64,000 nucleotides of DNA from positions 11,116,001 to 11,180,000 of the forward strand of contig CM073596.1 of assembly GCA_037074705.1 (NCBI GenBank), read 5' to 3'. The notes beneath the pieces were generated by a model, which saw only the letters and a program-made list of their open reading frames with translations, was not told the DNA's origin and did no database searches. The position numbers and the translations under genes are program-made. Shown here one piece after another: positions 22,370 to 34,120 of the stretch. The first letter of the stretch is position 1. Each line of letters begins with the position of its first letter. The DNA comes from Zhengitettix transpicula (Eukaryota > Arthropoda > Insecta > Orthoptera > Tetrigidae).

Positions 22370-23100
22370 AAAGAAGCCAGATAATAGTAACAGTAGATAC
22401 GTAACGGAGAGAAAATCAGGAACAGAAAGCTACGACAAACAAGACAGATTAACTAGTTTAATTTTGTCCGGGTTGTCATATATCCATAACCCCCGATTTG
22501 ACTTCAATATCGCTTGCTTTTGCGTTATTTTAATGTAACGCACCCTAGACCCCTATCCATTAATGTGCTCACTTCTCACACTGAAAGGGGTTGAACTCCT
22601 TGATCCCGAAAAGTTTCTTTAGACGAATATATCGACCGATTTAACCTGTTTTAAATTGTCCATTCCCGTCCACACCCGATCATGTGGATTAAACAGAAAG
22701 TTGAATGTTACCATTAAACTCAGGGACATCCATAACCCTGGATTTGACTCAAATCTGGGTTGTATTCACGTTATTTTCTTGTAACTCTCCTCCACCCCCA
22801 CCTCTAAGGGTGCTCTTTCTGATGATGTAAGGAGTTGAAATTATACGCAGATAACATCGGGAGAGACACTATCAATCACTTTGACCTCTAAAAATATTTA
22901 TGCGACTTAAATATCGGCCGTTTTATCGTGTTTGAATATTTCCACCCCGCGTCCAGGCCAGCTCCAGGGGATGGTAGACGTGTCTCACCTCGACAGTGTT
23001 TGTTTCCTGGTCACGAACAACACGTGTGTGAAATTTGCCCCACGGGTGCAGATTTGTATTCGGAACATTCAAACAAACATACTGATTGATTTATTGGAAG
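22370..23100 (+). repeat. TAGC-head family subtype II with extended 5' flank, also present at 34690-35555
   Basis: Shares GGAACAGAAAGCTACGA, AACAAGACAGAT and GGGTTGTCATATATCCATAA with 34905-34985, then the subtype II body. Both copies carry the same extra 5' sequence, so they derive from one longer element or a segmental copy. Confidence 0.6.
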
Positions 23101-23404
23101 AAGAAGAAAAACAATATTTTAATAATTATAACTATTTGACTTCAACAATTTAAAAAATTATTTTCTGCCCATTGATTACATTTTAGTATCATTAGGTATT
23201 TAATTCTTTACCAAATGACTTAATTCTACAAAGTTTCAAAAATAGACGGGATAGAAATTTCTCTAAATTTACAAAAAAATTCGTTATCTGAGACCTTTAT
23301 ACCAATCAATCGAATCTTCAATTCCACACATTTCTCGTTCAACAATTTATATTATCATAAAATTACTGGTTCCTCTATGGGAAATCATATTTCTCCATTA
23401 AATT

Positions 23405-23605
23405 GTGATGAGAGATTTGGAAGATTTGAAACCATTAAGCTATTTCAGATATGTAGATGATTTATTTTTCATCACCCCAAAAATTCAGTTGAACAATTTA
23501 CTCTATACTTTCAATAATTACCATCCTAAATTAAAATTCACTTTTAAAATTAAGAAGGATCACTTTCAACTCTTTGGATCTTTTGGTCAGATTTTCATAT
23601 CGTAA
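23405..23605 (+). pseudogene. Reverse transcriptase fragment (Penelope-like)
   Basis: 66-codon open frame with YFRYVDDLFFI, the catalytic palm motif (two Asp). The MGNHISP block is just upstream in the same frame. Truncated at both ends; cannot be functional. Confidence 0.75.
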
Positions 23606-23639
23606 GTTATTTACAAATTGGTAACAAATATCGATATAT

Positions 23640-23765
23640 ATATATTCTTGTAACTCTCCTCCACCCCCACCCCTAAGGGTGTAAGGAGTTGAAATAATAC
23701 GCAGATAACATCGGGAGAGACACTATCAATCACTTTGACCTCTAAAAATATTTATGCGACTTAAA
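23640..23765 (+). repeat. Near-identical copy of 22775-22915 inserted in the Penelope-like relic
   Basis: Matches 22775-22915 almost base for base except for an internal deletion of about 15 bp and two or three substitutions. Flanked by TA microsatellite on both sides. Confidence 0.75.
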
Positions 23766-23831
23766 TATATATATATATATATTATGTATATATATATTAT
23801 GTATATATATATTATGTATACATATATATAT

Positions 23832-23865
<34 letters not shown>
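23766..23865. repeat. TA / TATATATTATG microsatellite
   Basis: Repeats of ATATATATTATGTAT followed by (TA)n. Confidence 0.85.
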
Positions 23866-23867
<2 letters not shown>

Positions 23868-24261
23868 AAGGATCCTTAATTACATGTCAAGTAAACCCTT
23901 TTTGCATAAAAAACCTTTGATTTAAAATTTAGTAAATAAGGAAGTCAAATTATGTCAACTTTGGTATTATAAAGATAACCATGTTACTATCCTTCTTCTA
24001 AATTCTTAACCGTTACAGTTTACTTCCAAATATATCATAATTGTATTTGTTAAAATCAAGTAGGATAATAATAATTTACCAATTAATAAACATAATACCT
24101 TTTTTATTCTATCTTATTTTGAAAATATTCAATATAAACTTATTGACTTCTTTAAATAAATAAGTCACTCGAATTATTTTTAAAACTTCCAATAATTTAA
24201 AAATATTATGGTAAAAAATAACATTTTACATAAACGTAATTTTATTGACTAAATTAATTGT

Positions 24262-24330
24262 TTAAATTGTAATTATTGTTATATCGGGCAAACGAAACGA
24301 TGTCTAAAAACTAGAAACAATGATCAGAAA
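24262..24330 (+). pseudogene. GIY-YIG endonuclease fragment
   Basis: Reads LNCNYCYIGQTKRCLKTRNN, with the YIG core, the following conserved Thr and Arg, and a CxxC-like pair typical of Penelope-like endonucleases. Surrounded by stops. Confidence 0.65.
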
Positions 24331-24600
24331 AATAATTTTGTTATTTAACGTCCACAATTATTCAATTGTGTCCATACATATTTATTTAAAAAGAACGTAA
24401 TTACGATTTTGAAAATGTAGGAGAAAACGAGGATCGAGAAATTTTGTCAACTTAAATTTTAAGTAACACCATAAATTATATTCATACATTTTGTTTTAAT
24501 AATTATTTAATTTTATAAGGCATTGCTTCTAAACTTGTTTAGATAATTGTACGATGGAGGTCGCTTTCAGGGACGAAACGTCGTGATTAATATTTATTAC

Positions 24601-25347
24601 TAGCTGGGTGACCGGCGTTGTCTGTGTATTTACTTATATAAACCTGAAAAAGTATTTAATTTTATATTAATCTTTAGTCAAGAAGTGATTTAACCTAAAC
24701 CTAAATGTTCCTAGTTCCGTACATTCTTTCGAGCGATAGTGCATTAATTAAGCAGCTATAAAATACAATTAATTTTATTCCATCAATCGCAACAAACGTT
24801 CCGCCGAATTTCTTCTTAAATATACTCCTTAAGTATTGCAGAATATAATTGTCCCTCAGTCTTCAGACATTACGAAAGTTTAAATTGATGAAATTCTCAG
24901 ATATATTCATAATGTAAACAAATGGTCGCCATATTGGAGTCACTAATATGGCGCGAAAATTAACTTACATTTTTCTCAATGATCGTAAAGCATTTCGTAT
25001 TGTTTTATTATTATCATTCGATGGAGTATTACTGTATAAAATTTTAGTTTTTATTTAATAAAGATATTTTTGCTTTATTTCATTACCGCAAAAAGGAACT
25101 ATTTCCTTTGTTCGTCGCGTAGTAACGTCTCTATCTTTCTCGCATGACGTCATGGTCTATTGTCGCGCAGTAATTTAACACAAAATTATCAAGTTTTTCA
25201 ATTATAATTATTTCCGTATTTATGCTAGGGGTTTCTCACCCCCCACAGTACCGTTTCTCGTGTTTTTACGAAAATCTGTAGAACGTTTTATTGCAATCTG
25301 TCGACGCGTTCAAATCTGTATAAAAATTAACGTAAATACATACATAC
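24601..25347 (+). repeat. TAGC-head family subtype IV; tail continues at 26336
   Basis: Head TAGCTGGGTGACCGGCGTTG. The inverted homologue at 52400-53090 shows the tail (ACATACATAC..ATACATCCTTTTTTATTA) uninterrupted. Here the tail is cut by an LTR and resumes at 26336-26378. A perfect CRE palindrome lies at 25145-25152. Confidence 0.75.
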
Positions 25348-26335
25348 TGTAATAATTAAAAAATAATAAATGAATGTGGCGTTTCTAAATGAAATAACTT
25401 AAGTGAAAACTATTAAACAAGATTTATTAACAATTTTAAAACAATTATAAAATACACAAAATATTTGGGATCTCAGGGTCTTGAACTGGGTTTGATAAAT
25501 GGCAGAATTTATATAATCAAAATTACATTTAATTATTTATGGAAATCAATGCGTCTGAACATAGACGAAATTTGTTGCGGAAGAAATAATACTAAAGATT
25601 GAATTTAAACAATTTTAAATTTATCAAGAATTAAGGATCTCATTTTATCTATAATTATCTATAATTAAATATAATTATCTATAATCTATAATTAAATAAT
25701 TAAAGAACGATCTGACTTTTATCTTTTAAACACGGTTTACAAATGATTTTAAAGTTTTTCTCTACTTAAGGCTGCCCAGGTCTCTTTTTTAGCTTTTCGT
25801 GCACAATTTTGGGGACATCACTGATTCTAAGTACTCACAGACTTTAAATGTTCGCAGGCTGTAATTGGCGTTGTTTGTTAGTTGGTTTAACACAAATTGG
25901 TTGGTTCTCGATGCTTTACTGCAACCTGGATTTGTAGATCTCGTGACTTTAGTTGAGAATTGACTTCATGGTTCGTCTATGGCCAGCATGATGAATCTAC
26001 GCTCGACGACCACCGAATACACACTAGTTGCTCTGTCTCCTTCCCGACTGAATATTGCTTTACTTTTTAATATTTGAAGCATGTTTGTGACTGGACCACA
26101 TTCTTTCGTTCCGACTGCCGACTGTAAAACTTTTCGTCTGATCTATTCGCTGTCTGCTGCCCGACTGTACTGTTCGTTTCGTAAATTTTGAGCGCGTAAA
26201 AACCCTCTCGACCTATCAACAATGCTTTCTTTGCCTTGCCGGTTTGTTGCGGCGTCCGCTCTATATCCACTAATAATGAGTCCTCTACAATTCAACTTTT
26301 CAATTAGAACAATGCCTTAATTACCAATTACTACA
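25348..26335 (-). mobile_element. Solo LTR (family A)
   Basis: 988 bp, TGTAATAATT...ATTACTACA, flanked on both sides by ATAC (4-bp duplication). Its reverse complement shares the ATCAAACCCAG..ACCCTGAG block with 9220-9255 and 44395-44420. Inserted in the tail of a subtype IV repeat. Open frames inside have no recognisable product. Confidence 0.7.
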
Positions 26336-26378
26336 ATACATACATACAAATATACATCCTTTTTTATTAGATAGATGT

Positions 26379-26934
26379 TTTAAATTGCACTTTTTTTCTG
26401 GTTATAATGCTGCTATTTTTATGATTTAAAACAAAATTTTATCGCTGATAAAACTATATAATTTTTAAAATAATAAAGTACGAGACTTCTGTGGTAAAAG
26501 TACACTAATAAGATAAAATAAATAGCCAAATGACGTACAAATAATAAGTAGCACTTAATTTCGGCCTTTATGTGAAGAGTCTTACTGATTTTTAAAAAAT
26601 GTGGGATTCACATTTACGTTTTTATCACATTAATTCTTCAACATTTTATTTTGTACCATTCGTCTTTCTCGAGAAACTTTTTATTAGACAAGTTAATATA
26701 ATCACCCTCTTTATATTATTAGTTAGGTAGATTACTTATAAATGGAAGTACGTATTTAATAATAAATTAGATTTTTTATATAAAAACGGAAAAACTTCCT
26801 TAAAGTCGCCGTTTGATTTTTTTATTTAAACTTCCGGCTTGTTTAGCGCTTATCAATCTGCTATTGCTGTGAATGGCCCTGACATTATTTGATGTAACAG
26901 TCTTCATGTAATATGCAAAATGGAATTTTGTTTT
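26379..26934. other. AT-rich intergenic DNA
   Basis: No gene or repeat recognised. Confidence 0.4.
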
Positions 26935-27120
26935 TACAGGTGGTAAGACGCGTCGGTCTGAGGTAGCGATGACGTCAGAGACTACGTCACGCCTCCGCCG
27001 CCGCTACTAATAACGGCGCACCGCATTCAAATGTCGCCAGCAATTTTGCTCGGTCGCCCTATTTCTGCAAATAGCACAGTCCAGGGGAGTCTCTGCGGCA
27101 AGAAGGAGACACAGAATGAC
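26935..27120. promoter_or_regulatory. CpG-rich island with CRE, promoter-like
   Basis: Abrupt rise in GC and CpG in AT-rich surroundings. Contains TGACGTCA at 26970-26977 and a half site ACGTCA at 26985. No exon could be supported on either strand; it may be an unannotated first exon or an old insertion. Confidence 0.3.
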
Positions 27121-27324
27121 GCGAGGAGTTAATTGGTTTCCTCACATTGCAGTTTATGAGATATGAACCAGTTGTTAGCCGGGGAATCATCAATAATTGC
27201 GGGATGCTATTTGTCTAAAATCAGTCTGCTGATGCGGTTATAAGAACTCAATGTGGTATTTTATAGAAGGAAAATGAAATTCCCTCGATTACGTTTATCT
27301 ATCTACCACTCTGATAAAGAAGTA

Positions 27325-28576
27325 AGGTGAAATTGTCATTTAAAACTCCCGGGTATTAGGAAGGCAGGTAAATTTTTTTTCTTAGGTTGGTAGGACTGTC
27401 TATAATATTTGATAAGCGTCTGTTTGTTAAAAGGTTTAATTGTCTCCGAGTTACACGTGCTTTTGTAAACAACCAAAAGTGAATTTTTCGATTTTTGTAA
27501 TGGGTGATTTTGTTGAGCAAAGAACTTGCAACAAACTTTGTTTGCGGAACGAATATTCTTGTGCGGACACGTTGAAAATGTTGCGGAAGGCCTTTGGTGA
27601 TCAAACTATGGCACAAGAAAACGTTTATAAGTGGTACAACGAGTTGAAAGAGGCCTGAGAACGCGTTGAAGACGAACCGCGCTCTGGACGACCATCAACG
27701 TCTACCGACGAGGGCCACGTCCAGAGAATCAAAGATTTGGTGCTTGAAAATCGTCGATGGACAATTCGAGATCTCGCTGATAGTGTTGGAATATCATTTG
27801 GCTCAGCCCAAACCATTTTGAAGAATGTTTTGTGTCTCAAACGCGTCAAGTCTCGATTGGTGCCAAAATCGTTCAATTTTAAGGAAAAAAATCGTCGCGT
27901 TGATGTGTGTGAAACTTTGCTGTCTGACTATCAGGACCACTTGAAATGCATCATTACTGGAGACGAGACTTGGATTTACGCATACGACCCTGAAACCACC
28001 GTCCAATCCAGTAAATATCGTGCAAAAGATGAAGCAAGACCGAAAAGACCACGGCAAAGTCGATCGAAAATCAAGGTCAGGTTGACAGTTTTCTTTGATT
28101 ATCGTGGTGTGGTGCACTATGAATTCCTTCCGCCGGGCCAAACTGTCAACAAAGAATATTATTTGAGCGTTATGCGTCGTTTGCGTGAAGCTATTCGTCT
28201 GAAAGGGCCGGAATTATGGGCGAACAACTCTTGGTTCCTGCATCACGATAATGCACCATGTCATACTGCATTGGTTCTTCGCGACTTTTTTTTGCCAAAA
28301 ACTCGACTCATATCGTTCCGCAACCACCGTATTCACCTGATTTGGCTCCGTACGACTTCTGGCTATTCAGCAAACTCAAAAGGCCAATGCGGGGACGCCG
28401 TTTTGACACGATTGAGGAGATAAAAACCGAATCGAAGAAGGTCTTGAAGGCTATACCGGAAAAAGACTGTTTCGAGGACTGGAAAAAGCGTTGGAAAAAG
28501 TGCGTTTTATCGGACGGGGATGAAATTGATTTGGAAGAATAAATAAAGAATTTATATTTTATAAATAAATTCACCT
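27325..28576 (+). mobile_element. Mariner-family DNA transposon
   Basis: 1252 bp, TA duplications at 27323-27324 and 28577-28578, terminal inverted repeat AGGTGAA at both ends (AGTAAGGTGAA with the TA and flanking base). It encloses one transposase pseudogene. Size and TA target are typical of mariner. Confidence 0.85.
27500..28542 (+). pseudogene. Mariner transposase, DD34D type, with a premature stop and a frameshift
   Basis: Cut-and-paste transposase: two helix-turn-helix domains (about residues 1-110) bind the inverted repeats, then the catalytic DDD core. Visible motifs: ENVYKWYNELKEA, WTIRDLADSVGISFGS, TGDETW (first Asp 27962-27964), HHDNAPCH (second Asp 28247-28249), YSPDLAPYDFW (third Asp 28354-28356). 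Allowing for the indel, 34 residues separate the last two, giving DD34D. Damage: TGA at 27656-27658, one base change from Arg CGA, and an 8-T run at 28286-28293 that shifts the frame by two. The C-terminus ends DGDEIDLEE. Few lesions suggest a fairly recent loss. Confidence 0.9.
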
Positions 28577-28578
28577 TA

Positions 28579-29970
28579 CTTTTTGTTCACAGTGGTACAT
28601 ATTTGAAATTACATTAAATAGGTTCAGGGAGAATATAAGGAATACTGCATACGTAAATAAGGGAGAATAAGTTAGGATTAAACAAGTAAGAAATCTTAGG
28701 TATAAAATAATGAATAAAAAATATATGTAAGCTGAACTTCACTTCACTAATAGCACTAAAAAGTTTTCTATATATAAAACTGCACTGTTACAAATAACAC
28801 AGCCATTTGCATAGCATCTTCTTGTACTGATGAACCTTCAAAGTGTTGGCGCTTCCGGAAGAATTTATCTGGCAGCTCTTCTCAGTGGCCGGACGAAATA
28901 AACAACTGTGAAGGATCACTTGGAGATACAGACAATAAGGATTTATATTAGTCTTCCATAAATTAACCAGCATTTTCTAGGGAACTAGCGTGAGTTTGGC
29001 TCAGGCTGATTTACCAGAGTAATACGCAGAGTTTTGCATTTCTTAATAAATACGCTGTTACTGCTTACAATTTTGATGCTAAGGGGAAGACAATTGAATA
29101 TCTTCATTCCTGAATAACGTACACTTTTATCCAAACAGTGAGAGGTGATGTTTGTGTGTCCGTAATCTCGCGCTGTTTATGGTATTATGTTCCTGGAATT
29201 ACCCGTTGGTAACAAACAGACTTTGATTATTACCTATTGAAAATTTAATTTTTATTTTTTATTTCCCCCTTCACGAAGGACGAGTTCTTATAATCTCGAC
29301 CCGCAAGTCACCTTTTGAAAGTATTTACCTTTTCATCTCGTTTTTCTTTCTTCGTGTGTCATTTCCTCTCGTCCGTGCTGTGAGGCACGTTACTGGACAC
29401 TCGTTAACATTTTTTCCACCCATTTATATTTCCTCCCCTTCAACTGTTTCACATCTGAGTTGGCTCCCGTAATCTGTTGTTGCTTGTGGTTGTTGACACG
29501 GCCTTTTTTTTCTGTCGTTAACCTTATCAGGTTTGACCTCGACAGAACCTCACGAAGACGCTGATAAAGGCAGTTAACCTCTTCCTGTATATTGGAAATA
29601 ACTCTCCATGCCGACGAGGGTACTCGACCAAGATAATTTCTTTCCAAGCCTTTGCTGGTTTCCCTTCTAGTCGTTCTCTTACGTTTAAAATACGAAAAAA
29701 ATCAGGGCATGGTGAAATTAGAGATGTTTACTGGCAGTAATGTAAGGGGAATACACTGAGGCCAAAAATGATGGATTGTGAGAGGTTCCTCAGCGAGAAT
29801 AACCTGTCCGTGGCGCTTCCAAGATTACAACTGGAGAAAAATAGAAATGTGTACTATCAGTTAGGCAGAGGAATACGCTGAGGGTAAAACTACAGGTGAG
29901 ACAGAATACTGTCTTTTGTCAGAGGTTCACAATTGAGACAGAACTGTTAGAAGAGACTCCAAGATTTGTT
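28579..29970. other. Intergenic DNA without recognised genes
   Basis: A roughly 120-bp unit containing GGGGAATACACTGAGG is loosely repeated at 29740 and 29865. Otherwise nothing seen. Confidence 0.4.
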
Positions 29971-30426
29971 TTAAGGACAACAGGTTACATGAGGGTAATC
30001 CACATGGTGGCAACTCCCCTTTAATAGCATGGGAAGGGATTTGAAACGGGGGATGCGGAAGGGTAGAGGAAGGTAGCCAAGGGTTAACTAGGGCCCCCGG
30101 CCTGTATTTTATGGATCCTACCCGGCATTCGTTTAAAGAAATGCAGGACAAACCCTAGAAAAACCTGCATCAGGTAGGTCGGGCATTAGGTACTTGTCCC
30201 ACGCCCTTCCGATAGCGGGAGAGGAGTTTGCTGTGGGGTCGCAGCATTTCCTTCTCCGTGCCTCGACCAGTTTAGGAGGCAGCTGTCCGACTATTCCAAT
30301 GGGAATAGCGGACAATTCTTACCATATGCTTAAGGTCTGTGACCCCGGAACACACACCTCTCAGAACAGGCGGAGGTGCCTCGGCTTGTGGGAACCTTAG
30401 TTCAAAAACGGAGAGGAAAAGGCATC
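29971..30426 (-). mobile_element. A-tailed retroposon copy 3 (first half of a dimer)
   Basis: Read on the minus strand it runs from the GGTTCCCACAAGCC block to CCTCATGTAACCTGTTG. Immediately followed, head to tail, by copy 4. Confidence 0.75.
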
Positions 30427-31035
30427 CTTTTATTTTTATTTTTTTTTATTTTTTTTAGGGCAACAGGCTACATGAGGTGATCCACATTGGGCAACTCCCC
30501 TTTAATAGCATAGGAAGGGATTAGAAAGGGGGGATGCGGAAGGGTAGAGGAAGGTAACCAAGGGTTAACTAGGGTCCCCGGGCTATGGTTTAAGGATCCT
30601 ACCCGGCATTCGCCTAAAGAAATGCAGGGAAAACCCTAGAAAAACCTGCATCGGGTAGGTCGGGCATTGGGTACTTGTCCCACGCCCTTCCGATGGCGGG
30701 AGAGGAGTTTGCTGTGGGGACGCAGCTTACCCCTCGCCATGCCTTGGCCTGTTTAGGAGGCAGCTGGCCGACTATTCCAATAGGAATAGCGGACAACTCT
30801 TGCCGTATGCCCAAGGTCTGCGACCCCGGAACATACACCTCTCAAAACAGACCGAGGTGCCTCGGCATGTGGGAACCTTAGTTCAAAAAAACCAGAGAGA
30901 TGTGAGAGCATCCCCAAAGGTAGCCCCCGCCAGAGCTCTCTGTGACCCGGATCCGCGGTAACAGGAAAAGGCATCCCCAAAGGTAGCCCATTCATATCTC
31001 TCCTACAAGGTTCTGCCTGCGAGACACTTGGGTCA
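30427..31035 (-). mobile_element. A-tailed retroposon copy 4 (longest 5' end)
   Basis: Long T-run at 30428-30458. It extends further 5' than most, with two GGCATCCCCAAAGGTAGCC blocks (minus: GGCTACCTTTGGGGATGCC) separated by about 60 bp, up to CAGGCAGAACCTTGTAGG near 31010. Confidence 0.75.
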
Positions 31036-31409
31036 ATAAGGATCAGTTGAACCTCAAACAATATCACAAAACAATGATTTATTCTGTTGTACTCACTTCT
31101 ACTTCACTTTATCAACTATCTTATTCCCCTCAACTGTTTTTATTTCTATGACCAAAATGCAGACAACATATTTAAGATAAGAACTACAGGCTAAACCACA
31201 ATTTTACCCATTCGGACGTTCCTTCTATCCTTCCTGTGAGTTCTGTAGATATATAGATTACCTTTACTAGTTCATCCTCCTTGGTGATACAGAATGGATA
31301 AGAAATCATTGACATTTCAGACGAAATAAAAAAATAATTCTGGAGCTTATTCTCAACCCCTTTAATCTGTCACTTTTTAGTTTTACAGTTTACACAAGTA
31401 AAAGTATTT

Positions 31410-31482
31410 TTTTAGAGTAACAGGCTACATGATGGTAATCCACATGGTGGCAATAGCATAGGAAGGGATCTGTAAGGGGGGG
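31410..31482 (-). mobile_element. A-tailed retroposon fragment (3' end only)
   Basis: TTTTTTTAGAGTAACAGGCT through GCATAGGAAGGGATCTG. Severely 5'-truncated. Confidence 0.7.
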
Positions 31483-32040
31483 ACTTTAATAATATGTAAA
31501 TGAGAGAGAAATCTCCAATATACACACTAACAGATAAGAAAAAAACTCAAAAAAGATATATGTCAGAGAAAATACTAAATACTAAATACAAAAATGTAAT
31601 TATATAAATAAGACATGTTGAAAGTCAAGGGAAAAAAATTAAAAATAGAAAAATATATAAGTGGAAAAGGATTAATACGTTATCGAGAAGGGGGAAAAAA
31701 TAGTTTCATACGAGTGAATAACGTTAAAAATAATCAATTCGATAGGAAAGAGAAAACAATTGAACATACTTGGAATATTATATTATATACTGGGGCATTT
31801 GAGGGAACTCGTCCTTGTAGTAATTTTCTCTCCGTTTTTCCTCGGCTTCCTCCACTTTGACTGATTTTTACGAGCTCCATTAATTTTGATTTACAGGCGC
31901 ACTTAAAAACAGACGACCTTACAGTGACATTTTCCGCAACTCCGGACTAGTTACTGCACAACAACTCCGGCACGTTTACAGCTGGAACCTTACAAGGGGC
32001 TACATTCGGGGGTGCTTCCTTCTCTCTCTGTGGTTTTTAA
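31483..32040. other. Unassigned DNA
   Basis: AT-rich, with an 81-codon open frame at 31615-31860 of Lys-rich composition that resembles no family I know. Confidence 0.3.
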
Positions 32041-32624
32041 TACAGGTTCCCGTAAACTGAGGCACCTCAGTACTGAGAGACGGAAGGAAGCATGCGAGAG
32101 GATTCTCTCGCAGGTGAACCTTCCCAGAGAGCTCTGGCGAAGGCTACCTTTGGGGATGCCTTCACATCTCTCTGGTTTTTTGAACTAAGGTTCCCATATG
32201 CCGAGGCACCTAGGTCTGTTTTGAGAGGTGTTCCGGGGTCGCAGATCTTGGGCATACGGTAATAGTTTGTCCGCTATTCCTATTGGAATAGTCGGCCAGC
32301 TGCCTCCTAAACTGGCCAAGGCATGGTGAGGGGTAAGCTGCGTCCCCACAGCAAACTCCTCTCCCGTCATCGGAAGGGCGTGGGACAAGTACCAAATGCC
32401 CGACCTACCCGATGCAGGTTTTTCTAGGGTTTTCCCTGCATTTCTTTAGGCGAATGCCGGGTAGGATCCTTAAACCATAGCCCGAGGGCCCTAGTAACCC
32501 TTGGCTACCTTCCTCTACCCTTCCGCATCCATCCTTTCTAATCCCTTCCTATGCTTTTAAAGGGGAGTTGCCCAATGTGGATCACCCTCATGTAGCCTGT
32601 TGCCCTAAAAAAAACAAAAAAAAC
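32041..32624 (+). mobile_element. A-tailed retroposon copy 6 (first half of a dimer)
   Basis: Includes a 5' hairpin-prone block (GCGAGAGGATTCTCTCGC at 32094-32111) and ends GTTGCCCTAAAAAAAAC. Confidence 0.75.
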
Positions 32625-33180
32625 TGAGAGACGGAAGGAAGCATGCAAGAGGATTCTCTCGCAGGTGAACCTTCCCAGAGAGCTCTGGCGAAGGCTACCT
32701 TTGGGGATGCCTTCACATCTCTCTGGTTTTTTGAACTAAGGTTCCCATATGCCGAGGCACCTCGGCCTGTTTTGAAAGGTGTTTGTTCCGGGGTCGCTGA
32801 CCTTGGGCAAACGGTAATAGTTTGTCCGCTATTCCTATTGGAATAGTCGGCCAGCTGCCTCCTAAACTGGGCAAGGCATGGCGAGGGGTAAGCTGCGGCC
32901 CCACAGCAAACCCCTCTTCCGCCATCGGAAGGGCGTGGGACAAGCACCAAATGCCCGACCTACCTGATGCAGGTTTTTCTAAGGTTTTCCCTGCATCACT
33001 TTTACGGGAATGCAGGGTACGAACCTGAAACCATAGCCCGGGGCCCCTAGTTAACCCTTGGCTACCTTACTCCACCCTTACGCATCCCCCCTTTCAAATC
33101 CATTTCCTATGCTATAAGAGGGGAGTTGTCACTATGTGGATTACCTTATACATAGCCTGTCTGCACCTCACAAAAAATAC
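32625..33180 (+). mobile_element. A-tailed retroposon copy 7 (second half of a dimer)
   Basis: Begins with the same GAGAGACGGAAGGAAGCATG as copy 6 (32077) and ends CACCTCACAAAAAATAC. Unit spacing is about 550 bp. Confidence 0.75.
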
Positions 33181-33194
33181 AGAGAGACGTTGGG

Positions 33195-33270
33195 TGGCCG
33201 TTGTACGCTGTTCCCACTGTAACAGTCGGCCAGCTGCCTTCAAAACCTGGTCGAGACAGTGCTCTGATAA
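33195..33270 (+). mobile_element. Divergent A-tailed retroposon fragment
   Basis: Contains CAGTCGGCCAGCTGCCTTCA and CTGGTCGAGACA, matching the middle of the family. Confidence 0.5.
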
Positions 33271-33924
33271 TCATGTAACCCAATGGCTAAATCAGAACTC
33301 TTGTTTTATATTTCAGATGAATATGGTTACATGTTGACAGGTTATATACGATTTAGTTTTAATTGAAGGACTAGAGGAAAATGTTTTTTCCACTAGTAAT
33401 CAATGACGTCCCGCAGATTACTTTTTCGTACCAATTCTGTCCACACTTTTACAACCGACTCGGCGCTGTCAACATTAAAAATGGACGTTTCCTACGGCGA
33501 GAATGACAACAAATCCATCCCCTTCTAAACTACTATACAGATGTAGGTGATATAAAACTTTACAGTTGTGAGGATGAGGATGTTTTTTTTTTGAGCTGTG
33601 TCAGATGACTGATGCCTGTCCATCTTCTTCACGCTGGCTACGGAATCAGCGTAAACAATGAACTATTCACACTCAGAGGGAATATTTGGCTTCATTTTTT
33701 TAACTAGTCTTACTCGTCCATTATGAAACGTGTCATTTGCACATATTTTTTTCCCCTCTCACGATGTCGCGTTTCGTTTCACGCCAAATAGGAATAACTA
33801 ACTTAAAACACAAGTCTGAGTTCCCGCGTCAATTTCTCATATCACATTATTTGTTTGCAATTTTCTTCTATTTATTTTAAAGGAACAATTTACGTCTGAT
33901 TGAAATTTAATAATAAGAAAGGTA
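33271..33924. other. Unassigned intergenic DNA
   Basis: No gene or repeat recognised. Confidence 0.35.
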
Positions 33925-34120
33925 TCCGAATACAGACAACAGAAGTGATAACATAAATACCACACAACGTTTCTGGGTTTCTTGGCTTTTGAGTTTTGTA
34001 AACTCACTAGTGCAGTTGTGTCGCTCTAGGCTCTTCTCAGCACCTGAAGGAAGGTTCAAGGATCGCAGAAACGTTGTGTGGTATTTATATTATCAGTTCT
34101 GTTGTGTTTATGTAGCTATT
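33925..34120. repeat. Fold-back (hairpin) element 1 with hammerhead-like core
   Basis: Arms 33925-33975 and 34068-34120 are inverted repeats, centred on AAATACCACACAACGTTTCT and its complement. Between them lies CTGAAGG (34044-34050)...GAAAC (34068-34072). The loop shares GTGCAGTTGTGTCGCTCTAG with the element at 55189. Confidence 0.65.

Larger units (their letters stand above)
23170..24600 (+). mobile_element. Penelope-like retroelement relic 1
   Basis: Reverse-transcriptase pieces (SSMGNHISP at 23374-23400, FRYVDDLFFI around the YVDD at 23450-23461), then 0.8 kb later a GIY-YIG endonuclease piece (CNYCYIGQTKRCLKTR; YIG at 24280-24288). The order RT then GIY-YIG is diagnostic of Penelope-like elements. 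Stops and frameshifts abound. A 120-bp foreign segment plus a TA microsatellite (23640-23865) splits it. It ends in a GTC..GACGAAACG motif at 24560-24580. Confidence 0.75.

Noticed and set aside
24555..24590. Complete hammerhead at the end of Penelope-like relic 1
   Set aside because: GTC..GACGAAACG is present but the CUGANGA half is not, so only a degraded relic can be claimed.
26067..26270. 67-codon minus frame in the LTR at 25348-26335
   Set aside because: Lies wholly in the LTR, with no match to gag, pol or any domain I know.
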